Positions 45,901-54,649 of a DNA stretch of 64,000 nt are shown here, piece after piece. Under the pieces are notes generated by a model that had not been told where the DNA came from, searched no databases, and was given only the letters and a program-made list of their open reading frames with translations. Each line of letters begins with the position of its first letter. Position 1 is the stretch's first letter. Origin of the DNA: Mastigocoleus testarum BC008 (lineage in GTDB: Bacteria > Cyanobacteriota > Cyanobacteriia > Cyanobacteriales > Nostocaceae); the NCBI RefSeq assembly GCF_001456025.1, contig NZ_LMTZ01000024.1, positions 48,470-112,469 of the forward strand. The letters run 5' to 3'. Position numbers and translations under genes: made by a program.

Positions 45901-48301
45901 GCTAGCTAATTTAGAAAAAAATGAAAGCGCAATTACTTGCTATGAAAAAGCCATAGAGCTTAAACCTGACTACTATAATGCTTGGAACAATCAGGGAAAT
46001 GTGCTGAATAATTTAGGAAGATATGAAGATGCACTTGCTTCCTTTGACAAAGCCATAGAAATTAAACCCGATCTCTACTATGCTTGGAGCAACCGGGGTT
46101 TGGCGTTGGCTAATTTAGGAAGATATGAAGATGCAATTGCTTCCTACGACAAAGCTATAAAGATTCAACCTGAGTTCTATAATGGTTGGAGAAACCGGGG
46201 TTTGGCGCTAGTTAACTTGGGAAGATATGAAGATGCAATTGCTTCCTATGACAAAGCTATAGAATTTAAACCTGAATTCTACGATACTTGGAGTGACCGG
46301 GGCTTAGCATTGGTTAATTTAGGAAGATATGAAGAAGCGATTGCTTCTTGTAACAAAGCTATAGAACTTAAACCTGAATTTTATGATTCTTGGAACACTA
46401 GGGGGGCTATACTTTGTGACAAATTACGAAAATATGAAGAAGCGATCGCGTCTTTTGATGAAGCCCTACGCCTAACAGATTACCAATATTGGCTAGCTTG
46501 GAGTAATAAGGGTATAGCACTTCTGAATTCCCAAGGTTATAAAGCTGCGGTAAAATGTTGGAATAATGGTATCAAAACACTCAAACCTGATACTCCCAAC
46601 TATGAAGAAGGTTGTGGTGAGTTGCATCGGAAAAAGGGCGAAATCTTATACATCCACGGGAAGAAACAAGCTAATCCTTTCCCTGACTGGTTTGACGCTA
46701 AGGACAGCTACGAACAAGCCCTAAATTTCCTCAGCTTCGAGAAATTCCCCCAACGTCACTTACAGGTTTTGCAAGAATCGCTCCAAGTTTATTCTACCTT
46801 GGGTGATAAAAGCGGATTCCAAAGACACTTGGAAGAAGCCACTCAGCGCTTAGAACAGTTACTAGCAAAATCTGAAAATAAAGGAAGTAAAATTAGTCTA
46901 GCGCGGAAATTTGCAGCTTTTAACCAAATGCGGGTAGATCTTCGCCTCCAATCAAATGATGAAAACAAGGAAATAGCTGCTTTAGAATTGGCGGAACAAC
47001 GAAAGAACACTTGTCTGGCTTGGTTGCAAGAAAATTGGGATTATCAACCGCCTCAGTTCACTTACAAGGATATGCAAAGACTGCTTAATCCCAAAACTGC
47101 AGCGATTTACTGGCATATCAGCCCTAATGTTATTACTACATTCATTATTAAATATAATAAGTCTCCTATAGTTTTATCCCCTGCTGATTTTTTGCAAAAC
47201 TCATCACAGCAAGAATCTAGCTTCACCCATCTCGAACAATTACAAAGTTTTCAAACTTGGATGGAGAAGTGGAAACAAACTTATCAAAATTATTGCCAAG
47301 GAGATTATACAAGTGAAACTAAAGAAACAGCATCTTGGCGACAAAATATAGAATATATGTTGCTCAATGAACTCCGTGACATTTTAGAAATTAATCGTCT
47401 CCGAGAATATCTCACAGATGTTGAGCAGTTAATTTTGGTACCCCACCGGGAATTACATCTACTACCTTTAGATTACCTATTTCCCTCACGTTTCAACGTT
47501 ACATACTTACCCAGTTTTCAAATCGGTTTAAAGCTTGTAGCCCAGTCACCAAGCAAATCCAACCAGGTAAAGGATAAACAGTCTTTTCCTGCGTTACTAA
47601 ATATTACAACTAATGATTCACCATTTACAGCAATTGAATCGATCGCACTTGCAACCCTATATCCAAACTGTCGCGAGTTGAAAGCTCCTGAAATCAACCA
47701 AAAATCTCTAATTACAGCTTTAAAGCAAAGCAATAATGGTTATTTCCATTTTACCGGACATGGCGACCACATCCCAGAACAGCCGCGAGAATCATTTTTG
47801 CAGCTAACGCAAACTGATAAATTAACCTTGGGGGATATTGTTGATGACAAACAATTAGATTTGAGTCACTACGAATTAATTTGTCTTTCCGCATGCGAAA
47901 CGGGAATTACTAGTGCAGAAAGTCTAGTTGATGAATATGTAGGTTTAGTAAGTGCTTTTCTCGCCAAAGGTGCAAGCTACGTTATCAATAGTCTGTGGAC
48001 AGTAGACGAACGTTCCACTGCTTTATTAATGATTCAATTCTACCAGTTACTCCAGCAAGGCAATACCGCTAATATTGCTTTGAAACAAGCTAAACAATGG
48101 TTGCGTCAACTTACTTACGAAGACCTAGCACAATGGTATTTAAATTTAGCTGCAAAATTAAAGGAACCCCAATGTATTGATTATTTAAAGACTGAAGCAT
48201 TAATGATTAAAAGTGACCGAAATAAAATGATATCGAATAAATGTATCTATGATCATCCTTATTATTGGGCTGGATTTATTTTAACTGGTAAACCTGCGTG
48301 A
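42995..48301 (+). CDS. TPR-CHAT protein, 1768 aa
   Basis: About 35 tandem 34-residue TPR units (residues ~1-1190), most of the form AWYNRGVALxxLGRYEDA / YDKAIEIKPD. A helical linker follows, then a C-terminal CHAT protease-like domain (~1440-1768). The catalytic dyad is His1589 (FHFTGHGDH) and Cys1634 (ICLSACETG), followed by GASYVINSLWTVDERSTALL. The TPR part would form a long superhelical sensor or scaffold. Related TPR-CHAT proteases (for example Csx29) cleave partner proteins upon activation. Two genes follow on the same strand; the second encodes a membrane-anchored protein that is a candidate substrate or effector. Confidence 0.93.
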   Translation: MTPKPSVASLIQQGHDRLDKGDYAAGLQTFHRAAALEPQNHKVLYGLGLACYRQEKYEESVEFLKRALEVKPNYILALARRGMAYKQLKQTQQAEFFERVIKLTPQDAEDWRGRGLALSKLGRYEDAVASYDKAIEIQPDHYYAWYNRGVTLDDLGRYEDAVASYDKATEIKPNHYYAWINRGVALYSLGRYEEALASYDKAIEIKPDFYCAWNNRGLALVDLGKHEDAFASYNKAIEIKPDDYDAWVNKASALYCLGRYQEAVACYDKAIEIKPDDYNSCDYQGLALFYLGKYEEAVNSYNKAIEIKPNDYDTLCYQGAALFHLGRYEDALICYDKTTEIKSDDYSAWGNRGAALFYLGRYEDAIASHDRAIELKPDDYNAWYTRGVALGNLGRYENAVVSYDKAIEIKPDDYNAWYNRGVVLFNLGRYEDAVVSYDKAIEIKPDDYNAWYNRGEALACLRRYGQALISCDKAIEIKPNDYNAWYKRGLALAYLRRYEDAVASYDKAIEIKPDDYNAWNCRGGMLFLLGRYEDAVACYDKIIEIKPEFYNAWYTKGLALSDLEKYEEALTYYDKAIEIKPDFYHAWSNRGSALRYLGRYKDAVASYDKTIEIEPDNYNAWISRGSILCDDLQEYKKAIASFERAIEIEPDDYSAWYTRGVALGKLEKYEEAIASYDKAIELKSDHYSTWNNRGWALANLEIYEDAIASYDKAIEIEPGNYSTWYARGVALSDLKKYEEALVSYDKAIEIKPDLYYVWNNRGLALANLRRYENALASYDKAIELKSDDYDTWNNQGTALISLEQYEQAVASYDKAIEIKPSDNNAWNNRGLSLNYLGQYENAIASLDQAIKLKPDDNNAWNNRGNVLNNLQEYEQALISCNKAIEIKPDDYNPWYNRGIALANLEKYEDAIASFEKAVEIKPDFDDAWNRRGIVLCDNLREYKKALSSFVRAIEIKPNFYDAWYNKGVVLANLEKNESAITCYEKAIELKPDYYNAWNNQGNVLNNLGRYEDALASFDKAIEIKPDLYYAWSNRGLALANLGRYEDAIASYDKAIKIQPEFYNGWRNRGLALVNLGRYEDAIASYDKAIEFKPEFYDTWSDRGLALVNLGRYEEAIASCNKAIELKPEFYDSWNTRGAILCDKLRKYEEAIASFDEALRLTDYQYWLAWSNKGIALLNSQGYKAAVKCWNNGIKTLKPDTPNYEEGCGELHRKKGEILYIHGKKQANPFPDWFDAKDSYEQALNFLSFEKFPQRHLQVLQESLQVYSTLGDKSGFQRHLEEATQRLEQLLAKSENKGSKISLARKFAAFNQMRVDLRLQSNDENKEIAALELAEQRKNTCLAWLQENWDYQPPQFTYKDMQRLLNPKTAAIYWHISPNVITTFIIKYNKSPIVLSPADFLQNSSQQESSFTHLEQLQSFQTWMEKWKQTYQNYCQGDYTSETKETASWRQNIEYMLLNELRDILEINRLREYLTDVEQLILVPHRELHLLPLDYLFPSRFNVTYLPSFQIGLKLVAQSPSKSNQVKDKQSFPALLNITTNDSPFTAIESIALATLYPNCRELKAPEINQKSLITALKQSNNGYFHFTGHGDHIPEQPRESFLQLTQTDKLTLGDIVDDKQLDLSHYELICLSACETGITSAESLVDEYVGLVSAFLAKGASYVINSLWTVDERSTALLMIQFYQLLQQGNTANIALKQAKQWLRQLTYEDLAQWYLNLAAKLKEPQCIDYLKTEALMIKSDRNKMISNKCIYDHPYYWAGFILTGKPA
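43320..46480. repeat. 102-bp coding tandem repeats
   Basis: About thirty 102-bp units coding for TPRs. Neighbouring units are highly similar at DNA level (for example around 44160-44370, where GACTATAATGCTTGGTACAA recurs), so copy number is probably unstable and assembly errors are possible. Confidence 0.85.
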
Positions 48302-48370
48302 TAACTATAAACTCTAATATTGGTGGTTCATATCATTAATTCTGACTTATTCGTTTGTTGTCAAAACCTT

Positions 48371-48440
48371 GTAGAGACGCGTTCATCGTTAGCAAAGCGT
48401 GTCCGTCGGACATAGATCCATCTCAATTTCGCGTCTCTAC
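48371..48440. repeat. Dispersed GTAGAGACG element, long-loop form
   Basis: Arms GTAGAGACGCG (48371-48381) and CGCGTCTCTAC (48430-48440) enclose about 48 bp, including the inner palindrome GTCCGTCGGAC. It lies between the TPR-CHAT gene and the next gene. Confidence 0.75.
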
Positions 48441-48481
48441 AAAGTCAATTTTCAAATCGGAATACCATCTTCTAAATTTCT

Positions 48482-48868
48482 ATGCTTAACCAACTCCAAC
48501 AAGTCACACTAATTTCTTTTCTCAGAGCTTTAGTAGAATTAGATTCTCCATTACCGGCACAATTACAAAGGGAAATTAATGAAGTTGCTAAAATGTATCA
48601 AACACAACCAGATAAAGCAATTAATTACTTGATAAAATTAGCAGAATCTGATGTTATTAAAGAACCTTATCAGCAAGCAAGAATTAATATTCAGAAAAAT
48701 TATGAAATTCAAGAACGTAATAAATTCGATAAACCCAGTCAACAAAAAGCTCCAGCAGTTCCTCCAGAACGGATAGCTAATATTGCGATCGCTATCTTTC
48801 AAGCTCCTGATTCGAGTAAAGAAGCAAAAAACCACAAGTCAGAAATTATGCCTCAAGACCGTGTCTAA
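48482..48868 (+). CDS. Small helical protein next to TPR-CHAT, 128 aa
   Basis: No recognised family. It is predominantly helical by composition (LNQLQQVTLISFLRALVELD, then REINEVAKMYQTQPDKAINYL). A Pro/Lys-rich linker and a short C-terminal helix (ERIANIAIAIFQ) follow. It sits between the TPR-CHAT gene (180 bp upstream) and the membrane-anchored gene (42 bp downstream). It may be an adaptor or protease target in this unit (inference). Confidence 0.6.
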   Translation: MLNQLQQVTLISFLRALVELDSPLPAQLQREINEVAKMYQTQPDKAINYLIKLAESDVIKEPYQQARINIQKNYEIQERNKFDKPSQQKAPAVPPERIANIAIAIFQAPDSSKEAKNHKSEIMPQDRV

Positions 48869-48910
48869 ATCATACCTAAAAATCATGCCTGAATAACTAC
48901 AAAAATATTA

Positions 48911-50263
48911 ATGAGTAAGATTGTATATCCGACACTGGATTTATTTATTTATAACCTTATAGAACAATCAGGTGAAATTGAAGTTGAAATTAACAAAGTA
49001 TATGAAAATTATTGGTCAAATTTACCAGAGCGACTACAACAAAAGCACTTTTCAACTGAAATCAACCACGAAGACACACAACGTCTAGATTTCAACGGTC
49101 AGATTCGCTATGGAGTTGATGGCTGTTATAGTCGGATAATGTTTGATGATACTACTTGTTTGCGCTACAGTTGCTCTTTAGAGAAAGAAGTAGATATATC
49201 ACAAATTCCATCTACCATTAAAGAACTTAAAGATTTTGCAGATTTACCCAACGCTAATAAATTAACTGATAATTTATCATCCGGACAACTCTCGCCTCAT
49301 GGCTTTTTGGGAAAAACCTGGATGGTATCCGGTTGGACTGTTCCAGATAGTTCTCAAATTCCTACCTATCAAACCACTGAAGACATCGCCAGTAGGATTT
49401 ACAAATCTTTAATTGGTAAACAACATCAACATCAGCAAAAGGGGGAATTTTTAGGCGCGACAGTTTGGGAAATGTGGAGTAGCGATACCCCAAAGACCTC
49501 TAGTTTAACTAACCGTCGTTGGGAAGGAATAGACAAAAATAGTCACGTTATGGTTATTTTCTATCAAGATAAGGATACATTTGGCGAAGCTGCTAGACGT
49601 TATAATGCTTGGCGATCCTTATTTTATTGCAGACATAAAATTATTTGGGCTTACGAACAAGGAAGAGAACTCAAAGCCCGCTTAGCAAAACAATTGAAGC
49701 AAAATTTAATAGATACACATAATAACACTACATTATTAAAAAAAGGATTGGGCGAACTCAAAAAAGATTTACAAACAAATAGTAAGATATTATCAAGTTA
49801 CATCCAAGATATAAATTTACTACCAATTCAACAAAATACAGTAGCAGTCAATTTAGATAACTACGAAAAACAACGTCAAGATGACTTTCCTACAGAGAAA
49901 TTTTTAGCAGAATTCGGTCAAATAGCCAAAAATAAGTATCAAGTTCAATTAGAAAAAGATTACCTTAGTCTCAACCCAGGTTTAGCAATTCTAGAAAACG
50001 TTACCAGCACCATTCGCGGGATGGTAGAAATAGAACAAGCACAACGCGACCGCAATCTCAACAACACCGTAGCGATCGCAGGAGTTGGATTAGCAACCAG
50101 TCAACTAGCATCTGCTGTAATTATTGCCCAAAAACCTCCCGAAAAATGTACCGAAAAATGTCCTCCTTTCTTCCTGACTGAAGCTTTCGTTTTGAGTATT
50201 GCTGCTGGTTTAGTAGCAAGTTTTCTGGTTTGGATTATACTTACTTTGTTTAGACAGAAGTGA
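48911..50263 (+). CDS. C-terminally membrane-anchored protein next to TPR-CHAT, 450 aa
   Basis: Unrecognised. Residues 1-250 are a soluble region with many aromatic residues (FNGQIRYGVDGCYSR, ATVWEMWSSD, RRYNAWRSLFYCRHKI). Residues ~250-390 are helical and charged, likely a coiled coil. The end has two membrane helices (about 383-404 and 419-446) separated by a short CTEKCPP loop. This topology puts a large cytosolic domain on a hairpin anchor, as expected of a membrane effector or receptor kept inactive until cleaved or signalled. It follows the TPR-CHAT gene and the 128-aa gene on the same strand. Function inferred from context only. Confidence 0.6.
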   Translation: MSKIVYPTLDLFIYNLIEQSGEIEVEINKVYENYWSNLPERLQQKHFSTEINHEDTQRLDFNGQIRYGVDGCYSRIMFDDTTCLRYSCSLEKEVDISQIPSTIKELKDFADLPNANKLTDNLSSGQLSPHGFLGKTWMVSGWTVPDSSQIPTYQTTEDIASRIYKSLIGKQHQHQQKGEFLGATVWEMWSSDTPKTSSLTNRRWEGIDKNSHVMVIFYQDKDTFGEAARRYNAWRSLFYCRHKIIWAYEQGRELKARLAKQLKQNLIDTHNNTTLLKKGLGELKKDLQTNSKILSSYIQDINLLPIQQNTVAVNLDNYEKQRQDDFPTEKFLAEFGQIAKNKYQVQLEKDYLSLNPGLAILENVTSTIRGMVEIEQAQRDRNLNNTVAIAGVGLATSQLASAVIIAQKPPEKCTEKCPPFFLTEAFVLSIAAGLVASFLVWIILTLFRQK

Positions 50264-50651
50264 GATTTTCTTCATCCCTAAAAAATACAGGGAAAAGAAA
50301 AATACAAAAAAATTCGCAATAGTAAATGTTTGTTTTGAGTATTGTTACTACTTTTGCCAAAATCTTCCTACTTGGGTTTATACTTTGCCTCTAAGGCAAT
50401 ATTGAAAATCGACCATTTATATCAGATTCCACTAATTACTTACTATACGGTTGAGGTTGTCAATAATTGTTGATTAACCAATTACCAATTACCCATTACC
50501 AATTACCCATTACCAATTACCCATTACCAATTACCAATTACCCATTACCTACCCATTACCAATTACCCATTACCTACCCATTACCAATTACCCATTACCT
50601 ACCCTCACAGATATCATAAGTTTTCTCAAAGTTTATTTTTAAGAGTGCATC
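50264..50651. other. Intergenic region with STRR
   Basis: 388 bases. The second half is a mixed heptamer array (next entry). No gene is seen. It contains the topA-like promoter, and the start codon lies 50 bp beyond the array. Confidence 0.6.
50474..50602. repeat. Heptamer STRR (ATTACCC / ATTACCA mix)
   Basis: About eighteen heptamers alternating AATTACC and CATTACC types, with a few TACC interruptions, directly upstream of the topoisomerase gene. Confidence 0.9.
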
Positions 50652-52997
50652 ATGGCAAAACGCCTTCTCATAGTCGAATCTCCCGGTAAAGTTAAAAAAC
50701 TCAGTCAAATTTTAGGCGGAGATTGGATTGTGCGTGCAAGTTGCGGTCACATCCGAGGACTAAGTAACAAAGGTGAAGATTCACTCGGTTTTAGTATAGA
50801 TGGTAATAGGGTTAAATGTAATTACATTCCTCGCGATGTGCGATCGAAAGAAACAATTCAGAAGCTAAAGTCTGCAGCTAAACAGGTTAGAGAAGTAGTT
50901 TTAGCAACCGACCCTGATCGCGAAGGTGAAACCATTGCTTGGCATATTAAAGAAGAATTAGGATTAAGGCAAGCACCAAAAAGGGTAACTTACAGCGAAA
51001 TTACAGTATCAGCAGTTCGGGAAGCGATCGCTAATCCCAGAGAACTCGATTTAAAGTTAGTCGGTGCGGGATTATGTCGAGATTGTTTAGATAAATTAGT
51101 CGGTTACAAATGTAGCCCTCTAATCTGGAAATTAAATAATGGTGCGAAGAGTGTTGGTAGGGTTCAAAGCGCCACATTACACTTAATTTGTAAACGAGAA
51201 AGGGAAATCCAAACATTTGTCCCTCAAGATTATTGGAATGTTTGGGTGGATTACATTCTTGGGTCTGATGGTTCAGAAGGATTTCGTGCTTATTATAAGG
51301 GAACCGAAGATTCTTCTTCCAACAGAAACACTACAGAGCAAGAAACAGAAATCTTAGATGATGCAACAGACAATAAAAATACTAAGACACCCGAGTCGAA
51401 ACGTGTTTTATCTGAAGCAGAAGCAAAAAGATTAGTCGAAATAGCAAGAAATAATTCCCATAAAGTTATTCAAGTTGAAGGAAAAGTTGTCCATCGCAAA
51501 CCACCTCCACCATTTACCACTTCCACTCTCCAACAAGCAGCGGGTTCCAAACTAAAGTTTTCTCCAGATAAAACTATGGTTGTCGCCCAAAAGCTATATG
51601 AGGCTGGTTTAATAACATATATGCGGACAGATTCAGTCGCTTTGAGTCCTGAATTTACCGCTAGCGCTCGGAAGTGGTTACAACAAAACGATCCAGAAAA
51701 TTTACCAAACAGATTGACAAAATATCGTAGCAGTAAGTCCGCTCAAGAAGCTCACGAAGCGATCCGTCCAACCGATGTATTTCTCAAGAGTGTTGATTTA
51801 CGCGAAAAAGTCCCCCCTGACGAGTTCGACCTGTATGTAATAATTTGGAAACGAGCAATCGCTTCTCTATGTAAAGATGCTCGGCTACGTAAAACAAATA
51901 TAATCACTCAATCAGAAAAGTTATTATGGCAGGCGAGGGGACAAGTTGTCGAATTCCGTGGTTATTCCCGCTATTGGAATAATATCAGTAAAGATTCTGT
52001 ATTACCTCATTTGCAAACTAATCAAGCACTGACCCTGAAAAATGCAGAGTATGAGAAGAAACAAACTCAACCACCACCTCGTTACAGCGAACCAAAGTTA
52101 GTGCAATTAATGGAAAAAGTGGGAATTGGTCGTCCTAGTACCTATTCTTCTACTATTGCAACCCTGAAAAAAAGAGATTACGTCCAATTAATCAAGAAAA
52201 ATTTACAACCCACAACTTTAGGGTTAGAGGTCGATACCTTTTTACAAAAAGCATTACCCGATTTACTAGAAGCACAATTCACCGCTCAGATGGAAGATGC
52301 TCTAGATACTATCGCCCTTGGCGATCGCGACTGGCAACAATATCTGGCAAATTGGAATAAAACTTATTTAATACCAGCCCTTTCTAAAGCTCAGACATTA
52401 ATTCCAGAAGCTGCAAAGAATAGCAGTTCTTTCCAATATCAAACTAAAAATACACACAAAACTAAAAATACAACTCAAACCAAAGCTCAAGCTGGGACTA
52501 CAACTAAATCTGCAGGTAAATCTGGAACTACAACTAAAACTGGAACTACAACTAAAAAATCCAGAACTCGTTGTCCTGAGTGTAATCAATTTCTATCCAA
52601 AATTCCCAGCACTAAAGTTAAGAAAAAATATTTTCTCAAATGTACGAGCGGTTGTGAAAATCTGGTGATGTTTTGGAATGATTTTAGCAAAAAATGGCAA
52701 CTACCTCGGAGTAAAGAAAATCAAACAGATAATAAATCTTTAGATCAAAAATCTCCAAATAATAAATCTTTAAATCATAACTCTCCAAATCATAAACCTC
52801 CACAATCCCTTACTTCCTATCCATGTCCTGTTTGTAAAAAACCATTGGAAGAATATAGTTATAGTAAAAATGGACAGAAAAAAAGCATGCTGAGATGTTC
52901 TGATTCAAAGTCGCGTCAGGATAAGAAGCATAAAGATGTAGCATACTTTAAAACCAAAAATGGTGACTGGTGGAGTCCAAAATTTGGCGAGCTTTAA
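50652..52997 (+). CDS. Type IA DNA topoisomerase, short divergent TopA
   Basis: A 781-residue enzyme that relaxes negative supercoils through a 5'-phosphotyrosine intermediate. Seen: TOPRIM RLLIVESPGKVKKL with the acidic triad in ATDPDREGE, catalytic Tyr323 in LITYMRTDS, and GIGRPSTYSSTI. The end is a Thr/Lys-rich linker (about 600-640) with two Cys4-type zinc ribbons (RCPECNQFL; YPCPVCKKPL). Two features differ from housekeeping cyanobacterial TopA. The usual AQQARRxLDRLVGYK is VGAGLCRDCLDKLVGYK here, and an acidic, Asn-rich insert lies at about 215-255. I therefore read it as an accessory paralogue; whether another topA exists cannot be seen here. Confidence 0.92.
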   Translation: MAKRLLIVESPGKVKKLSQILGGDWIVRASCGHIRGLSNKGEDSLGFSIDGNRVKCNYIPRDVRSKETIQKLKSAAKQVREVVLATDPDREGETIAWHIKEELGLRQAPKRVTYSEITVSAVREAIANPRELDLKLVGAGLCRDCLDKLVGYKCSPLIWKLNNGAKSVGRVQSATLHLICKREREIQTFVPQDYWNVWVDYILGSDGSEGFRAYYKGTEDSSSNRNTTEQETEILDDATDNKNTKTPESKRVLSEAEAKRLVEIARNNSHKVIQVEGKVVHRKPPPPFTTSTLQQAAGSKLKFSPDKTMVVAQKLYEAGLITYMRTDSVALSPEFTASARKWLQQNDPENLPNRLTKYRSSKSAQEAHEAIRPTDVFLKSVDLREKVPPDEFDLYVIIWKRAIASLCKDARLRKTNIITQSEKLLWQARGQVVEFRGYSRYWNNISKDSVLPHLQTNQALTLKNAEYEKKQTQPPPRYSEPKLVQLMEKVGIGRPSTYSSTIATLKKRDYVQLIKKNLQPTTLGLEVDTFLQKALPDLLEAQFTAQMEDALDTIALGDRDWQQYLANWNKTYLIPALSKAQTLIPEAAKNSSSFQYQTKNTHKTKNTTQTKAQAGTTTKSAGKSGTTTKTGTTTKKSRTRCPECNQFLSKIPSTKVKKKYFLKCTSGCENLVMFWNDFSKKWQLPRSKENQTDNKSLDQKSPNNKSLNHNSPNHKPPQSLTSYPCPVCKKPLEEYSYSKNGQKKSMLRCSDSKSRQDKKHKDVAYFKTKNGDWWSPKFGEL

Positions 52998-53017
52998 AGG
53001 TTTTAGTAGGAGATAGA

Positions 53018-53081
<64 letters not shown>

Positions 53082-53177
53082 TAGTGTTTTCCCTAAAATA
53101 TTATTAGCTTTTATAATGAGGTTTAAACCCAAATTTTAGCTTTTACCCTACACTTACTCGATTAATTATAAGTGATT

Positions 53178-54005
53178 TTAAATAGCTTTTCGTGCAATAT
53201 GAAAAGCTGAAATGTAAGAGGTTTGAATATCTCCTTCGCAATTCTGCTCCAAAACTTCTTTTAAAGCTGTAAATAAAGAACTTCGTTGCTGTGATTCCAA
53301 CGCAATGAAAGGAGACAAAGTACTTAACATCGCCAAGTAATCATCAATACTATAATTTACTTCACACCGTAAGTATTCGTAAAACAAGCTTTGGAAATAA
53401 CTAGAATCGATTATCCTTCCCCCAAACTCCCTGATAGTTTTTTCCTGAATTTCTGGATCTTCATATCTTGTTACAGATGGAGCTTGCTTTTGGTAAACTT
53501 CACTTAATAACTGGTAAATTTCATAACTTGGTTGTGGTTCTTTGTTCGATAACAGAATTAAACTACTATTATCTTTTAAAGCTTGAGCAGATTTAGAACA
53601 GCGAATTTCAGGTGAAATCCAATGAAAAGCAGTTGCAGCAATTACCGCATCAAATTTATTAGTTCCTAATTCCCACTCCTCAAACGTAATATTTTGGATC
53701 TCTACATTAGGATACTGAGCGCAGTTTTCACGAGCAAATTCACAAGATTCTGGACTCGGTTCCAAAGACACTATAGAAAAACCCAACTTAGCAAATTCCA
53801 CAGTTGCAATTCCCGGACCGCATCCTAGTTCCAGAATTTTAGCGTTCGGGGTAAGTTTGGCTAACTCTACGATACGATTAATAAGTTGTTTGGGATAACG
53901 CGGTCTAGTTTTGTTGTAAGCTTCAGCAACAGAAGAATACCAAGTTTTTTTCTCCGATAAGTCTTGGGAATAAATATGTTTAAATTGTTCTTCGAATTTT
54001 TTCAT
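53178..54005 (-). CDS. Class I SAM-dependent methyltransferase
   Basis: A 275-residue Rossmann-fold methyltransferase. It has motif I ILELGCGPGIATVEFAKLG (about 57-75), the acidic residue after strand 2 (VSLEPSPE), and motif post-II DAVIAATAFHWI, where the HWIxPE form is typical of the UbiE/trans-aconitate-like Methyltransf_11 group. The substrate is unknown. The start codon lies in the first unit of a 14-bp tandem repeat and lacks a Shine-Dalgarno. Downstream of the HxlR gene on the same strand. Confidence 0.85.
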   Translation of the reverse strand: MKKFEEQFKHIYSQDLSEKKTWYSSVAEAYNKTRPRYPKQLINRIVELAKLTPNAKILELGCGPGIATVEFAKLGFSIVSLEPSPESCEFARENCAQYPNVEIQNITFEEWELGTNKFDAVIAATAFHWISPEIRCSKSAQALKDNSSLILLSNKEPQPSYEIYQLLSEVYQKQAPSVTRYEDPEIQEKTIREFGGRIIDSSYFQSLFYEYLRCEVNYSIDDYLAMLSTLSPFIALESQQRSSLFTALKEVLEQNCEGDIQTSYISAFHIARKAI

Positions 54006-54086
54006 GATTTATATTTCATGATTTATATTTCATGATTTATGTTTAATGATTTGTAACTCATAATTTGTAATTCATAATTTATAAAT
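54003..54086. repeat. 14-bp tandem repeat x6 spanning a start codon
   Basis: Six units of the type CATGATTTATATTT, the last three diverged. They occupy the whole spacer between the HxlR stop (54091) and the methyltransferase ATG (54003-54005). On the minus strand the first units each carry an ATG, in different frames because 14 is not a multiple of 3. Confidence 0.9.
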
Positions 54087-54090
54087 TATT

Positions 54091-54543
54091 CTATTTTGGT
54101 TCCCAGAAATCTTCAGACTTGGAATTATTATCATATTTTTCAATCGCTAAATTTACATCCTTAATATGCTGATAAGCCCATTCTCCCAAAACAGCAAGTG
54201 GTTCAGCTAAAGATTCACCCAAAGGTGTCAGTGAGTATTCAACTCGAGGTGGAACGCTTGGAAATACTTTTCGTTCGATTAACCCCGAGCGTTCTAAATT
54301 GCGGAGATTTTGCACCAGCATTTTAGGTGATATATCAACTATTTGTTGTTTTAAACCGGTGTATCTTTTTTTCCCTTGAGTTAAGGCATAGATTATCAAA
54401 ATTGTCCATTTGTTCGCTATTTTTTCTAGAAGTTGGTGTCCCTCACAACTAGTATCAAATACCCCCATATTAGCGATGCGATCTAGTGCGGGTTGAGGTG
54501 GATAATTTAGTTCACCTCGGTTGCGATCAAGATTAAAAGTCAT
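54091..54543 (-). CDS. HxlR family transcriptional regulator
   Basis: A 150-residue winged helix protein. DTSCEGHQLLEKIANKWTILIIYAL is the family N-terminus, with a Cys that in redox- or aldehyde-sensing members is the sensor. QQIVDISPKMLVQNLRNLERSGLIER is the recognition region, and PRVEYSLTPLGESLAEPL the wing. Divergent from the quinone oxidoreductase gene with 106 bp between starts, the usual arrangement of HxlR regulators with their target. Confidence 0.92.
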   Translation of the reverse strand: MTFNLDRNRGELNYPPQPALDRIANMGVFDTSCEGHQLLEKIANKWTILIIYALTQGKKRYTGLKQQIVDISPKMLVQNLRNLERSGLIERKVFPSVPPRVEYSLTPLGESLAEPLAVLGEWAYQHIKDVNLAIEKYDNNSKSEDFWEPK

Positions 54544-54611
54544 CTTTGACTTACCAAAAGGTTACTAATGTACTTTCCCGTAAATCCTTCCGGGTGTCTA
54601 TTTGTTTATGT

Positions 54612-54625
54612 TACTCAATTGAGTA
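54612..54625. promoter_or_regulatory. Candidate HxlR operator
   Basis: A perfect palindrome TACTCAATTGAGTA in the divergent spacer, 24 bp before the oxidoreductase start. A related, looser pair (GTTACTAATGTAC) lies near 54560. Half-sites of the GTAC/TACT type are common for HxlR proteins. Confidence 0.55.
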
Positions 54626-54649
54626 CAAAGTTTGGACGAATAAATAAAT

